64,000 nt of DNA, from the NCBI GenBank assembly GCA_030386875.1, contig CM059569.1:43129842-43193841 (forward strand), given 5' to 3'. The DNA comes from Morinoia aosen (lineage: Eukaryota > Arthropoda > Malacostraca > Amphipoda > Talitridae). Under the pieces are notes generated by a model. The model did no database searches. It saw nothing but the letters and a program-made list of their open reading frames with translations, and was not told where the DNA came from. Shown piece by piece: positions 11,080 through 23,169 of the stretch (the first letter of the stretch is position 1; each line of letters opens with the position of its first letter). The translations under genes and the position numbers were made by a program.

Positions 11080-11320
11080 GTCGTACATAGGTGTACACAT
11101 GAGCACACATGAGTGTTCGTGTGAATTGGGTGAATCTTGAAGCTTAAGAGACTTAACTAATTATTTCCTAAACTTAACTAATTTTTGAAGGTAATTTTTG
11201 CATGAGTAAATGAGCGTGCACACTCATCATTGTACACATGAGTGTACAAATGAATTTGCGTGTGAATAGAGTGAACCTTAAAATTAAAGAGACTTAACGA
11301 ATCATTTACTAAACTCATTA
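11080..11320. repeat. diverged tandem duplication, about 150-bp period
   Basis: GTGTACACATGAGCACACATGAGTG to AGAGACTTAACTAATTATTTCCTAAAC (11080-11170) recurs as TGTACACATGAGTGTACAAATGA to AGAGACTTAACGAATCATTTACTAAAC (11230-11316). Confidence 0.65.
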
Positions 11321-12900
11321 ATGAAATTAAACATTGCACTCACAGGACACATGGCGAACAGCTGGCAAAAATCCAGGCGAGTCGTCCTTGTTCTTCAGAA
11401 AAAAACTTCGAATGTAAAGTGAGCTTTTTATTATCAATGTAGAAGTAACTTGTCTCTAGTAACACAAAAATAGTTTTATGCAAATTTCCTATCCTCGAGC
11501 GAGTCTCTGAGCGACACTTTGTTCAAAATTATCACTTCCCATCATATTATGAATTTATTTTCTGACGAGTAAACACTTTATTTTAATATCACTATTAATT
11601 TTTTTAGAATAAATGCAACAAACATTTTTCCCGTTTTTGTGGAAACGGTAATATTGTGCGTCCCCTGAAAAAAAATAATGGAACACTGTTAATATTTATT
11701 TCGAAATCAATTTTCTGATGGAAAATTAAGTATAGCAAGAACTCAAGGCATCATTACATGAGACTGATCAGCATCCCCCTCTTCACGGATAGCGCTTGAT
11801 CTCCTGATCTATCCACCTTACACCACGACTGCCACCAGCTGACTGGACACTGGCCATGAGTTTTTGTCTTGCGCGCCATTGGAAGCTACCTTTACGTGCA
11901 TGGGTGCGCGAAGGGGTACATTTTTTATGAAAAATGTCTACGTTATGAAAAGTAAGATGATCCAGTCTGCTTTCGTTTTCGTCTTAGATGCTTGTTTTCT
12001 AATATTTTTCAATAATCCTTACGTATTAAAATGGGAATATCTAACAACGACTCTAACAAGTGTATCATAATACATCACAAGTGTGTTAAGCTTGTCGACA
12101 TGGACATGAATACTTGTTTCTAACACAACAAAACAACGCTCGAACCCGCGATATACTCTGAGTTATGATCATGTGCCTTCTGCATCGAAGTCGGCCAAGA
12201 ATTGGATTTAAATCGAAACTTTACAGTGTCATTACATTCACGCAGAGGAGCAATGGGGGTTAAAGGCCGCTACGACTTCATTTAAATCATCCCCACAATT
12301 TTTTTCAACGCTGTCAACGGAAATAAAGCCGGTTTTCTGCTTTTTACAAATACAACGCAACGGTGAGCAGGTATTTGAATGAAACGATTGTTGATATCCT
12401 GTAATTTAATTTCGTAAATGATTCACGCAACTTGTAAGCTCCAAAAAGTACACACGTCCTCATTCCTTCAGTATTGCCACTTACCCACAGAAAGTGTGTA
12501 CCCATCACGGTATACAGAACACCGAGGTGCCCACTCAGCAAATTTTCAGCCGCAAGCAGAGAGACTCGGACTTTAAACAACGCGTGAACTCATTCGTGTC
12601 TAGCTCACGAGTGTGATCAGACTGTGCTGTAGAGTGATTATCGAGGTCGTGGTGTGAATTCAGACTTGTGTGCTGTATTTTAACTACCTCGAGTGGTTTT
12701 TAATGCTTAAAATGAAAATGTAATCATTTGTGACATCGAATTATTCCCGACTGCCTCATTGAGAAGTTATGAAATAACGTCGTGAGAGTGTAAGATAGTA
12801 AAACTGAACCTCTACACTGAAGGAGAAGACATCAACTCATTTAGGCTTTACTTGCGCAAGACGGAAATTGCGAGGTGTGCTAATTTCGTTTGAGAGACTT
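11321..12900. other. no recognisable feature
   Basis: AT-rich unique DNA. No open frame over 80 codons and no repeat structure was seen. Confidence 0.5.
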
Positions 12901-13008
12901 TGATAGAACATAATTTCAATCGCAAAAATAACTGTGGAATACGGGATTCAAATTCCTAGACTTGTTATTTCAAGCATTAGTTTTGATATTTTGAACACAT
13001 CTAACGAA

Positions 13009-13301
13009 ATGAGTGCGCGAGCTAAAATACACTCAGCATCCACTGCTGCAGAGGCACCGAAAAAAATACAGGGCACAGACAAGTCATTGCATGAACGCGC
13101 CGATACCGACGAGGCAATAGCCACAGTCGTGTCTAAGCTTCACATCTCGGATAGTAAGAGTGCGAAACGTAACGTTAAAACAACTGCAAAAACCACCATG
13201 CATAATGAAGAAAAAAGGAGTGCCGAGGGTGAAACAGGACGAAAGTCAAAAGAGAGAAAGATTCATCGCCGCAGAATTCTGACGAGCTATGAATTTGGAC
13301 A
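13009..13301 (+). CDS. possible orphan 5' coding exon, function unknown
   Basis: An ATG at 13009 opens about 98 codons that end at a strong splice-donor-like ACA|GTGAGT (GT at 13302). The product is hydrophilic and lysine/serine/threonine-rich, with a basic stretch near its end (RKSKERKIHRRR) and a final segment ILTSYEFGQ. Composition is mixed rather than low-complexity, and the frame continues upstream to 12934. The ending vaguely resembles the lead-in to a protein-kinase glycine loop, but the loop itself is not present, so that is speculation. I found no convincing downstream exon before the SNRPG gene starts 2.6 kb away on the same strand. It may be a real first exon, a relic, or a chance frame. 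Confidence 0.25.
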
Positions 13302-13307
13302 GTGAGT

Positions 13308-15869
13308 AGATTGTGATTTTTTTTCTGGTTAAGTAAGTTCACGTTTGGGAAATTGCTTTGCCTTTTTTAAGAGTTACATGAAAATGAAAACACGACTTCG
13401 AGAACTCGAATCTGAGATTGGCGGAGCATTTTAGCCACATACAAAATGTATGGATGTCGCTTTGCTCTCTAGTGAAACATATAAGTGCTCACTCTCATTG
13501 GTAGTTAGGACGAACTATTTCAGTCAATGTTAAAGAGATGAAGAGACCAAAAACATTGATACTACTACCGATTGCAGTATTATTGTAGGCCCATTGAAAT
13601 TAAATTGATCTCATGTAATAAACACTGTAAAAACACAATATTGACCAACTTAAAACTGGAATCATTAACGAATATCATGCTGATCAATCCATACTTTTTT
13701 AGAAGAGCAGATAAAAATAAAAAAGTTATCGAGTAACATTATGTAATGTGAAACTTACGCGTTGAAACTACTCACAATTTCATGGCATATAATTAGCGTT
13801 ACATTTCTATTTGAAATCAAAGAAAATGATTACAGAAATTACAATTAGCGTGCACACGAAATATACGTTAATTTTCCGTAGTTATAATAAATTTTTACTA
13901 TTTTGCTTTTGAAGCCCAAATAAGGCAAAAGATTGTATTGGCGTTGAATTATACGTTACGAATTTCTGCGTAAGATATCATATTGTCCAATACGCGTGAG
14001 AATGTTCGTTTTTTTATGAGACTAAAGTATTCAATATTTTATGATGCCTTTGGAAAGGTACTGATTCAGGAGTTGTGAATGAGGAGCAAGTTATTCAGCG
14101 AGTTCAACTCCCGTTTAACACGCGCGTTAACTCCTAAAGTGTTTGTTATTTTGCCATGATGAGGAACTAACAATTAATTGTGTCAAATGAAAATGTTTAA
14201 AAATTATTATTATTATGAAAGGTTTGAGAGGTTTATTAATTGCAAGCATCTACATTGTTGCAAGGAGACCCAAGAACATACTTAATATTAAAAAAAAGGT
14301 CATTTCAAATAAATTTGACACATGAGATGTACAAGATTCAGTTTTAAAATGTTATAAATTAAGACCCTTGATAATCACATCAACGATATTAGCGTTGTAG
14401 GCTAAAAAGCTACGAGGCATCTATGACATGCTGTCACGGGATTAACGAATATAAAAGCAACATAAATAGTAACTTAATATATATATACCTACGTACCGAA
14501 CGTAAGATACCTTCAGCATGCGAGACAGCGTATGTTAGTGTTAAACTTGAAAAATTGGTTTGACTGCCTGGTCAATTTTTTTATCAGGAATATTTTATAT
14601 GGACATATACGCCTACCCATTAGCATGCGTGCTAATATATTCATTTGTGTTCATATTTGTAGTTCCATGATAGGAGTTTCACCCCGTACTGCATTGAAAG
14701 TGGGGAATAATGTTCCAAGATGGCACCTTGTTTGATTTTTCTTAATTCTTCCCATTCCCTTTAATCTTTGCTCATCATTCACTTGATTAGAAATTTTAGA
14801 TCGAGATCAGATAAGGTTCACACCTGCTTTTGAATACAGGGGGAGGGAGGAGGGGGAGGAAATATTACAAATATCGGTAGGGATGGAAATACCGAGTTCG
14901 ACAAGAGTGATACGAGACATTAGGTTGGTTTGTCATTCAGTAATCATGGTACTGAGTTTGATTATGTAATGTTTATTTATACTGTCGAAGTTCTGAGTTC
15001 TCGTTTAGTTAGAGTATTTTGACCACAAAATTTCTAGAAAAGAAACCGGTAATAGTCGAACAGTTTCACACTTCATAGTTTTCAATTGAATCGTTAGTGT
15101 GGCGTTGTATTCCTAGTTGCAGATTACTTTAATAGTTTTTTTGACGCGTGAATACTTTCTAAATTTTAGTTTTTTTCTGCTCCATGCAAGCTTTCATGCG
15201 AAGTTAGAATAACGGATTAATTAAGAGGTCTCAAGGATTTTTAGCGCATCTCTGGCAGGATGAGGTAAACTTTATCCAAAATTCACATAGATTTGGATAG
15301 TTTTGTGCGTGCATGATTGATATGGCCCGTGAAAATAAAATTCTTATCTAGTATTTAGCCCTTAAACTGCATTTATCCGTCTGTTAATTTTTTCGTTGCC
15401 TACATTTATAAGAAGTATTGGTTTACCTGTATGAGAAGACTACATCTTTTCATATTACACGTGATTTGAGTGAATTTTTTTACAGAGATACCTTACTTTA
15501 AATGCTTTCATTAGCCTGGTGACATGATAACAAAATTTTCGGCATTTTTCGAATTGAATTTTTTCTCCACCAGGTAATATCCATAACTCATTCATAAAAT
15601 TTGTGTGTTTGAAGTGTTTTATTACGGTTAATAACTAGAAATTAAATTATTTCACGACTTTGAAGACTTGAGAACGAAACGCGAATATTCACATGATAAG
15701 TGTTAATTTCAAAAATTTATCTTTAGCGAAATATCGAATCAGTAATTTGAAATATAGGGGACTTACCGCACATCTGTCAATGTTACGGAAAGCGGTAGTC
15801 ATTCGCTGATGCGCGCACGCTTGAATCGGTAAAAACGTTTTGTCTTGAAATTAACTGTAATTTATCAAA
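13308..15869. other. no recognisable feature; includes the presumed SNRPG promoter
   Basis: AT-rich unique sequence with short ATT and TA runs. The last few hundred bases must contain the SNRPG promoter and 5' UTR, but I see no decisive TATA box or initiator. Confidence 0.4.
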
Positions 15870-15904
15870 ATGAGTAGCAAAGCTCATCCTCCGGAGTTGA
15901 AGAA
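15870..15904 (+). CDS. SNRPG: SNRPG coding exon 1
   Basis: Encodes residues 1-11 and two bases of the Lys12 codon. The ATG is preceded by TTATCAAA. The donor is GAAGAA|GTGAGT at 15905. Confidence 0.93.
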
Positions 15905-18900
15905 GTGAGTACAAGAATATCTTGCGAAAAGCTTTATTGACAATTATTCTAATGGAATTTTTGTTTCTTTTGCGTGTGGTAGCATTCTGAGAAGTTGTTC
16001 CCATGGTGGTTATTTGCATAGCCTCATTTGTTATTTAGTGAGCTTGATATAGTGAATTAGGTTGCTTAATACTGGGTTTAGTTATTTAGCATATTTTAAC
16101 TCACGTGTTCCTAATCTTGGTTCAAACTGTGGTTTAGGCAGCTATTGTGAATGATTATAAAATGTTGGACCAATTGGCCTCTTGGTTGATCATGCATATA
16201 TATTAGTTATTAAACTCTATTGACTTGATATATCTGTAAAATTTAAGGATTTATTCTTTCATGCTCATCGTATTTTCAATTTTGGAAACTGTTCCAATGT
16301 GGATAAGGTAGTATCTGCATATTTCTAATGTAGCTCAATTCTAGCCCTATGGCTGCTCTTTATCTCTCTAATTTGTTGCTAAATAATTCAAGATGTGTAA
16401 GTTGCATGGTTTTGCAAAAGCACAAGAAAATGCAAAGGTTTCACTACTCTATTTGACATTTTGAAAGCATAAATTTTCAAAATTTGAGTTTCTTAAGTAC
16501 AGTATATGCGTACGCTTCAAATCTGTGTTTTTCTCTAAGCAGTCTCATGTTGTGCAATGATTGAAGTGAACGTTGATAAGTCAAATCTGATATTTTGATT
16601 TTGTGTCAACTTAGGTTTTATTTTTCTCAATTTTCACGTGTTAGGACAACAATTTTGTAGACTTAAACTATCATATTATTCTATTAGAAATAGGATGATA
16701 TTATTATTGGTTCTTGTTCTGTCTTACTAGGGTAATTCATCAAATATCGAACTGAACTGATTATCGAACAACTTTGGAAATATGCGCGTAATAAATTTAG
16801 TAAGCATCCAAACTTGCTCAAGCCGGTGATCTTACATCTTAAACTCCTATTTTAGTGATAAAAACTCATTTCTCTGAGCTGCAAACGGTAAATCTGAAGG
16901 ACATGACAGTTGTCGATTTTGCAAATTGTAATGGCTAAACATGGTCAATGACACCAAAATAAACAAGTTTTCTTCTATGCACTTTTCGTCTCAAGTGAGT
17001 ATTTTATTAGTTATAGCGGTAAATGACTTACCGCAACTCCAGTCTTTGAAGCGGAAAGAAATTCCTTGATCGAGTTGTATGGCAATACTGCAATGGCGTC
17101 TCGCTTCCAGCGCTTTGTCTTGAAAAACGAAACCTAACCTACCGCTATACCTCGTTAAATACTCATTTGACGAAAAAAGTGTATAGAAGAAAAGTTGTTT
17201 ATTTCGATGTTATTACCATGTTTCAAGCAACAAAAATTCGAAAATCGATGAGTAGCTGTTTATTCGAGCGCATTCGTCATCAATGACGAAACTAAACTTA
17301 CCGCTATAAATCGTAAAATACTCATTTGAGACGAAAAGTGCATAGAAGAAAACTTGTTTATTTTGATTCAATTAATTAGGTTCAGGCACCAAAAAGTGGA
17401 AAATCGACAACTGTCATCTCCTTCAGATTTACCCTGCAAACTGCTACCAGCTGTTGCGAACGCACTTTCTGTACGACCCTTACAAACTGGTCATATTTTT
17501 TCACTTGAAAAATCTTTCGCACCTCGGGAAAATTGCGACGGTTTAATTGTTGTTGGGTCACCGTCAACCTCCAGTCATAACTAGAGAGTAGTGTTGTCAT
17601 ATGATGTTCTGTTGCTGTATTTTTTTCTTTACCGCCAAAAAATTGATAATTATTCCATGTTCGACATTCAGTTCCTTTTTCATGTCAGTATTAATTAGTG
17701 AACAGAGGTGTTCGAATCAAATTCCTTATAAATCATGAATATATGCCTCGAACAAGGCTTTTCGATTCTTAATTCTTTTAAATAACTGAATCAATCTATT
17801 GAACGCCTGTTTTATTTCATTAAAATATTGTATTAACGCTTGATAATAACATTGAATAGTTGAAGATGGGAATTCTGGTGAGGGGCGACCAATCAGCTGC
17901 TGGTGTTCCAAGGCCCTCAAGATCATCAATGATTCGTCTGGCTACATTTACTGATGATCAATCCCTTACCAAGAAAATTGATGCAAGCATCAATAATAAT
18001 TCATTGACGAGTGCTTTACACTCTACTCCAAAAAAGGTCACACAGGTTGATGATCACAATGATGGTTCAACAAGCACTGCACATGAAACATCGACATCAT
18101 ATTAAAATTTTGATAACTCTCCATTCAAATGCTTCTTGAAAATAGGTAATGAGACAGTTATTTCAAACAAACAAACAAAACAAACATCGGCATCTTTGGG
18201 ATGCTTTATTTCCAATCAAGCCTGATACAAATGATCTTAAGCATTGGTTTTTCAAATGTCTTATAACTAACACTATATATAGGACACCATGACGGTTCCC
18301 CCGTAAAGCCGGTACCCATTTCCGACACCTGGGTCGAGTGGGGTATTGTGCTTGAGCTTTCCCCCTATACCCAACGGGGAAAATCGCAGCGCCAGCGCCG
18401 GGATACGAACCCGCGACTCCAACATACAAGTCCGATCCCTTAACCGCTGTGCCACCGCGAGCACTTCCAAGAAAATCCAGTGCACCAAAGAAAAAAAAGG
18501 AATGAAAGAAAAACGTTTATTTTCCAAGTGGCCACATGAGATACATGTCAACATATTGGGTTTTAAAAAGTTTCTTAATATAGGACGTCCTAAAACAAAA
18601 ATTCCGTACAAGGAGTACTAATTGACAAACCATCAGAGGTGTACAAATAGAAAAGCCATATGAGGCATAATAATTGACAAACTATACGAGGTGTACTAAT
18701 AGACAAACTATCAGAGGTGTACAAATAGATAGACCATACGAGGCATATTAATGGACAAAATATACGAGGCGTACTAATAGACAAACCATACGTGGCGTGC
18801 TAATAGTCTAACAAATGTTCCATACGAGGAGAACTAATTGACAAACCATTCTGTTCGAATCAAAATTCTTGTTCGATTCATGTTCGATATTGATGAAATT

Positions 18901-21900
18901 ATGTTAATAAAGAATTCGATTTTTAGAACAATAAATAAATTCCAACAATCTACGTTGTCTTTAAAGCGACATCACAGAACAAGAAAGCAACTGTTCAAAA
19001 ATTATCTTGAGGCCCGCAACAGTTATTCAGAGCAAAAGTTACCGATTTATGAAGGTTGTTCCTAGACACACGTGGTTTCTGTTCGATATTTGATGAATTA
19101 CCCTAGTAGTGCACATTTGCATGACAATACATCTCAGTGGTAATTAGAAAAAGGTCAATATTGAGTTTAGATGATGTGGGAAAATTAATAGAAAAAGGTC
19201 AATATTGAGTTTAGATGATGTGGGAAAATTAAGCATTCCATTTCAAAAAATCATTTAAGAAGCCCATTCAAGAATGTTATACAAGAATGACATTCTGGGC
19301 GCTGATGCTTAGTTTTGAGTTAGACCGGTAAATTAGCGCGTCAAAAGAAGCGAGTGCACCAAGCAGAATTTAATTATTAACGGAAGCTAACCCCCAATTA
19401 CAAATGTAAAGAGGTTGGGTCGTTAGGGATAGCCACAGTTCTTTTGGTCGATGTGAAGTTTCATGCAATCACGGAAAATAATAATGCCGATCCCAGGAAT
19501 CACTAAAGGAACACATTTCAGAACGTTTTACATGAATGACATTCTGCTCTCTGATGCGTTATTTTCGAATTATTGAACTTTGAAGTTGGCCGTCGCGCGC
19601 CCAAGGAAGCGAGCGTAATTTAATTAAAAACGGAAGCTAACCCCCTATCACAAACGTAAAGAGGTTGGGTCGTGAGGGGGAGGCACAGTTCTTCTAGTGA
19701 AAATGATAAATAAAGGTTCTAACCCACCCATTAGGGTGACGACCGCAACCTTGTTGACATCGGGTCCAAAATGGCGGCGCCCATGGTGGTCGCCATGTTA
19801 GTTGGCTGTCGTGCGGTCGTCACCCTAATGGGTGGTTTAGAAGCTTTATTTATACTTTTCACTAAAAGAACTGTGGCTACCCCTCACGACCCAACCTCTT
19901 TACGTTTGTAATAGGGGGTTAGCTTCCGTTTTTAATTAAATTACGCTCGCTTCCTTGGTCGCGCGACGGCCAACTTCAAAGTTCAATAATTCGAAAATAA
20001 CGCATCAGAGAGCAGAATGTCGTTCATGAAAAACGTTCTTAAATGGGTTCCTTTAGTGATTGTTTGGAATATCATTATTTTCCGTGATTGCATGAAACTT
20101 CACATCGACCGTTCTTTTAGTGAAAATTATAAATAAAGCTTCTAACCCACCCATTAGGGTGACGATTGCAATCTTGTTTACATCGGGGCCAAAAAAAAAT
20201 ACCATGCGGGATCTTGGGTACCGGGGGGCTGAAGAGCTGTGGCTCCCCCTCATTACAATATGCTTTGTAATAAGGGGTTAGCATCCATTATTAATTAAAT
20301 TCTGCTTGGCGCGCAAAAGCCAACTTCAAAGTTCAATAATTTGAAAATAATGCATCAGGGAGCAGAATGTCATTCGTGTAAAACGTTCTTTAATGGGTTC
20401 CTTTAGTGATTCTTTAGAACGAAATTCTTAACTTTGGTGATTGCGTTAAACCCGACATTGACCCAAAAATTTGAAAATCATAACTAGTCAATATATGTTT
20501 TAAAAGGTATATGATGCATTTATTTAAAATATTATTATTATTGATTTCATAAAATTGTTTTAGGTAAAAATTAGATTTTACTTCAAATGTTATCTACAAT
20601 ATGCTAATGGATTAATTTGAACAGGTACATGGACAAGCAGGTCAAGGCTAAGCTCAACGGAGGGCGCATTGTGGAGGGAGTCCTTCGTGGCTTTGACCCC
20701 TTCCTTAACTTGGTGGTGGAGAACTGTATTGAAGTCAGGAAGACTGGAGAGAAAGTTCAAATTGGAAGTGTGGTGAGTTTTATTGGCACAGACATGTTGG
20801 CTTGTATTTCCTATCCACGATTAGCTCAAAAGTGTTAGTTTGTATTCTCTATCCATGGTTTTGAATTTTCATTCAGTAAAGTTTTTGTTAGGAAGTGTAA
20901 AAAGTTGCCATTTGTGATAGCTGGATGTTTTTATGGAAATTAACTGTGGTGAATAGGCTTCAACGCAGCAGCTATTCTGAGGTGTTGAATGTAACTAATA
21001 ACTGGAACATATATAACATTATGACAGACAGCACATGTAGACCTGGGAGTTAGATGCTAAAAGGGGACCAATTATGATGACTACATACAATCTTGATCTT
21101 TGATATTCATTCATACACGTGTAAAACTGGAAAATCTAGGTTCAAACGGTTGCTTTGCACTTACACATGTAAGACCTGTTGCTGCTACTTCGGCCATTGA
21201 GTTCCATTGCGGCGAGTGAAGTAGCGGTCTTACTTATGCTTCTCCGGCGGTGCGTATCCATGATACATGATGGAGAAGTCTGAACTTTTTATTGAATAAA
21301 TCAACATTGGTACATCTTAGGATTACTGAACACTTGAAATGACTGGATAGACAAAGCCAATACTTAAAGAATAAGGACCTCTGTGTTTACTGCTTTCTAT
21401 TGATGCTCTATCACTAATTTTATAAATCTTAGTTTTTTGGTGAAATTTTTTACTAAACAAATATTTCAATAAAGTCTTAGCTGCATTTTGAGTTAGTGAG
21501 CCAAGCTGCTGTATTCAAATCCTCTGTTGTGCATGCTGAAGTTGAAATAACAGGATGATCTTTAATGATAATATTTATCAGCATTCTGTAATGTACTATA
21601 GTGGTATTGTTATGCGTTGAAAATAATGACTCTTTGTATAGTTTTTGAGACACATTTTGCTCTCTTTGTGGAATTGAGGCAACTCATAGCAATATTCACT
21701 AACCTACGTGAAAAAATAAGCATAAATTTGAAAATAGTTTGTGGTGATAGGGTTTGTTTTATATTCATTGTTCATTGTTTTGGTCTGAATTTCTCAACAA
21801 TTAACATCGTTGTAGTGGCACAGCAACTGGTGAAACATTTCTGGTCAATTTGCTCTAAGCTATAAAGGAAAATCTTTTTGGCAGGCAAAGCAAATTTACA

Positions 21901-23169
21901 ATGAAAGGAATGAAGAAGAAGTACTTAAAAAACATGTTTTTAAAGTACTTCTTCTCCATTTCTTTCATCTTATATTATCTTTCTTATCTTAGTCCTTCTT
22001 CTTACCTTCTATATTTCTTTCATCGCTTTAAGCTGTATGTTGTTTGGTCAGACCTGCATTCTCACTTGAAAAGTTTTTCTTTTTATGGAAGATAAAAGGA
22101 TTTTGACCAGAATAATATAGTATTGCCAGGTTAACAGCTTTTGCTACCTGCTGTATTGCTACAGCAACATAAAATTATTTGAAATTATAGCCTCAGGCCA
22201 TGATTTTCTCTGTTGGAACGTTTTTGGGTTTTTAATTTGAATGGACTTTTTTAAATGAACTGATATCATCTATATCGAAACGGGCAAGAATATATGCAGG
22301 GAATGGGTTATTAGTACCTACTTGTTTCAATCAGATATCTTGCTGGCAGTGAAGCGTTTCAAATCTTGAACGTTTTCTAGTTGAAACAATTTTATTTGTG
22401 ATCAGTGTTGCATAAACAAGACTAAAAATTGTGACTACGCCTTCTGCACTGATCTGCATCTCAACTGTCGGTCTAGCAAGGCCAAGTTAGCCAGCTGGGT
22501 CTGATTTTCGGTACAATTTGTCATGGTAGTATCATTTTCGAATAATCATCAGCTCCTTGTTCCCTGAATTGATTTATTGATTGATTTTTCAATAAATTGA
22601 TTTTTCAAACTTGGGTATTTTGGCTTGGAAAAATAACACTTGAGAAACCCATGTTGATAAACCTACTAATTACTCTACTTCTGTTATGATGTAAATTGTT
22701 TGGAAATTGATTTTTTATCATATTTTATTATTTTTACCGGTGATGCCTCTCAATAACTTGGGACAGGCAATTGAGTTAGGCTCTTGTACCTCATACTATA
22801 GGAACTGGCGCCTTCAGAGAGATGCTATCGGTTACCTCAGGCTTCGAAACTGCCATCATTTGTGGCCATTTTGCTTGTTTCCATTCATGGTTGGCCATTT
22901 TCTCTTTGCCTTCGTTTTCTTCCTAACTTGCTCGTAGCTGGTAGAAAATGGCCATTTCCTCATTGTCTTAATTTCTTTCCTAAATTGCTCTTGGCTTGTT
23001 GAAAACATATCACGTAAATAGATTCCCTGTCACTGTCCGTAACAAATAGTCCCTCCTCTTTTCTGTGCACTTGTTGCAATTCATGTGGAAATAACACAAT
23101 CTCATGTTTTTGCAGGTGATGCGTGGCAGCAGCATCGTCATGTTGGAGGCCCTCGACCGGATATCCTAA
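15870..23169 (+). CDS. SNRPG: small nuclear ribonucleoprotein Sm G (three exons)
   Basis: This encodes Sm G, one of seven Sm proteins that form the ring around U1, U2, U4 and U5 snRNAs in the spliceosome. Exons 15870-15904, 20625-20772 and 23116-23169 join in frame to 78 codons, close to the usual 75-77. The N-terminus MSSKAHPPELKKYMDK (residues 1-16) is the Sm G signature. The Sm1 motif covers about 22-46 (LNGGR, then RGFDPFLNLV with F35, D36 and N40). The Sm2 motif covers about 58-71 (IGSVVMRGSSIVML; R64-G65). Intron 1 is 4.7 kb and intron 2 2.3 kb; all four splice sites are GT/AG and phases agree. Sm2 has RGSS where most orthologues have RGNS. The long intron 1 is loaded with fold-back elements, a SINE and a minisatellite. 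I did not find a clear AATAAA soon after the stop. Confidence 0.95.
16887..17433. mobile_element. fold-back DNA element (547 bp) with exact 8-bp target duplication
   Basis: The termini GGTAAATCTGAAGGA and TCCTTCAGATTTACC are inverted. The inversion extends inward through the ACAGTTGTCGATTTT, ACAAGTTTTCTTCTATGCAC and CTCAAATGAGTATTTTA blocks, so most of the element can pair with itself. It is flanked on both sides by CTGCAAAC (16879-16886 and 17434-17441). No transposase is present. An 8-bp duplication is the rule for hAT, P and Merlin families, but GGTAAATC ends match none that I can name with certainty. It sits inside SNRPG intron 1. Confidence 0.8.
18199..18468 (-). mobile_element. tRNA-derived SINE, full copy
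   Basis: The minus strand begins GCGGTGGCACAGCGGTTAAG (an A-box-like tRNA head). It continues to GTCGCGGGTTCGTATCCCGG (B box, complement of 18398-18417) and then the same body as the copy at 10086, including TCCCCGTTGGG and AAATGGGTACCGGCTTTAC, ending GAAATAAAGCATCC. It lies in SNRPG intron 1 opposite to the gene. Confidence 0.82.
18604..18850. repeat. 26-bp minisatellite, about 8-9 copies
   Basis: Units resemble GAGGTGTACTAATAGACAAA plus CCATAC, with substitutions and a few length variants; located in SNRPG intron 1. Confidence 0.8.
19153..20463. mobile_element. older fold-back element interrupted by a younger relative
   Basis: The left end GGTCAATATTGAGTTTAGAT and the right end ACATTGACC are degraded versions of the termini of the element at 19446-20110. 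The left arm runs 19153-19445 and resumes at 20119-20190. The right arm, its inverted partner, is 20232-20463. A 44-bp tandem duplication covers the left tip (GGTCAATATTG at 19153 and 19197). No target duplication remains visible at the outer ends. Confidence 0.65.
19446..20110. mobile_element. fold-back DNA element (665 bp) with exact 8-bp target duplication
   Basis: Two arms of about 300 bp are inverted copies of each other, from GGTCGATGTGAAGTTTCATG at the left tip to CATGAAACTTCACATCGACC at the right. They are separated by a spacer of about 50 bp containing CCAAAATGGCGGCGCCCATG. Immediate flanks are GTTCTTTT on both sides (19438-19445, 20111-20118). There is no coding capacity. It sits inside a more decayed element of the same family. 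Confidence 0.85.
20625..20772 (+). CDS. SNRPG: SNRPG coding exon 2
   Basis: The acceptor is TTTGAACAG|GTACATGG and the donor GGAAGTGTG|GTGAGT at 20773. It completes Lys12 and encodes residues 13-61, including the whole Sm1 motif. Confidence 0.93.
21901..21968. repeat. near-perfect hairpin, about 31-bp arms
   Basis: ATGAAAGGAATGAAGAAGAA begins the left arm and CTTCTCCATTTCTTTCAT ends the right; the arms meet at TTAAAAAACATGTTTTTAAA. Only a few mismatches separate them. It lies in SNRPG intron 2, sense strand. It may be a tiny MITE remnant or a structured RNA; nothing favours either. Confidence 0.6.
23116..23169 (+). CDS. SNRPG: SNRPG coding exon 3
   Basis: The acceptor is GTTTTTGCAG|GTGATGCG. 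It encodes residues 62-78 (Sm2 motif and C-terminal LEALDRIS) and TAA at 23167. Confidence 0.93.
   Translation: MMRGSSIVMLEALDRIS

Noticed and set aside
12344..12580. 78-codon minus-strand frame
   Set aside because: No recognisable motif, start context or neighbouring exons.
17860..18105. 81-codon frame with a serine/threonine-rich product
   Set aside because: It lies in SNRPG intron 1 on the same strand without splice logic, domain or conservation evidence.
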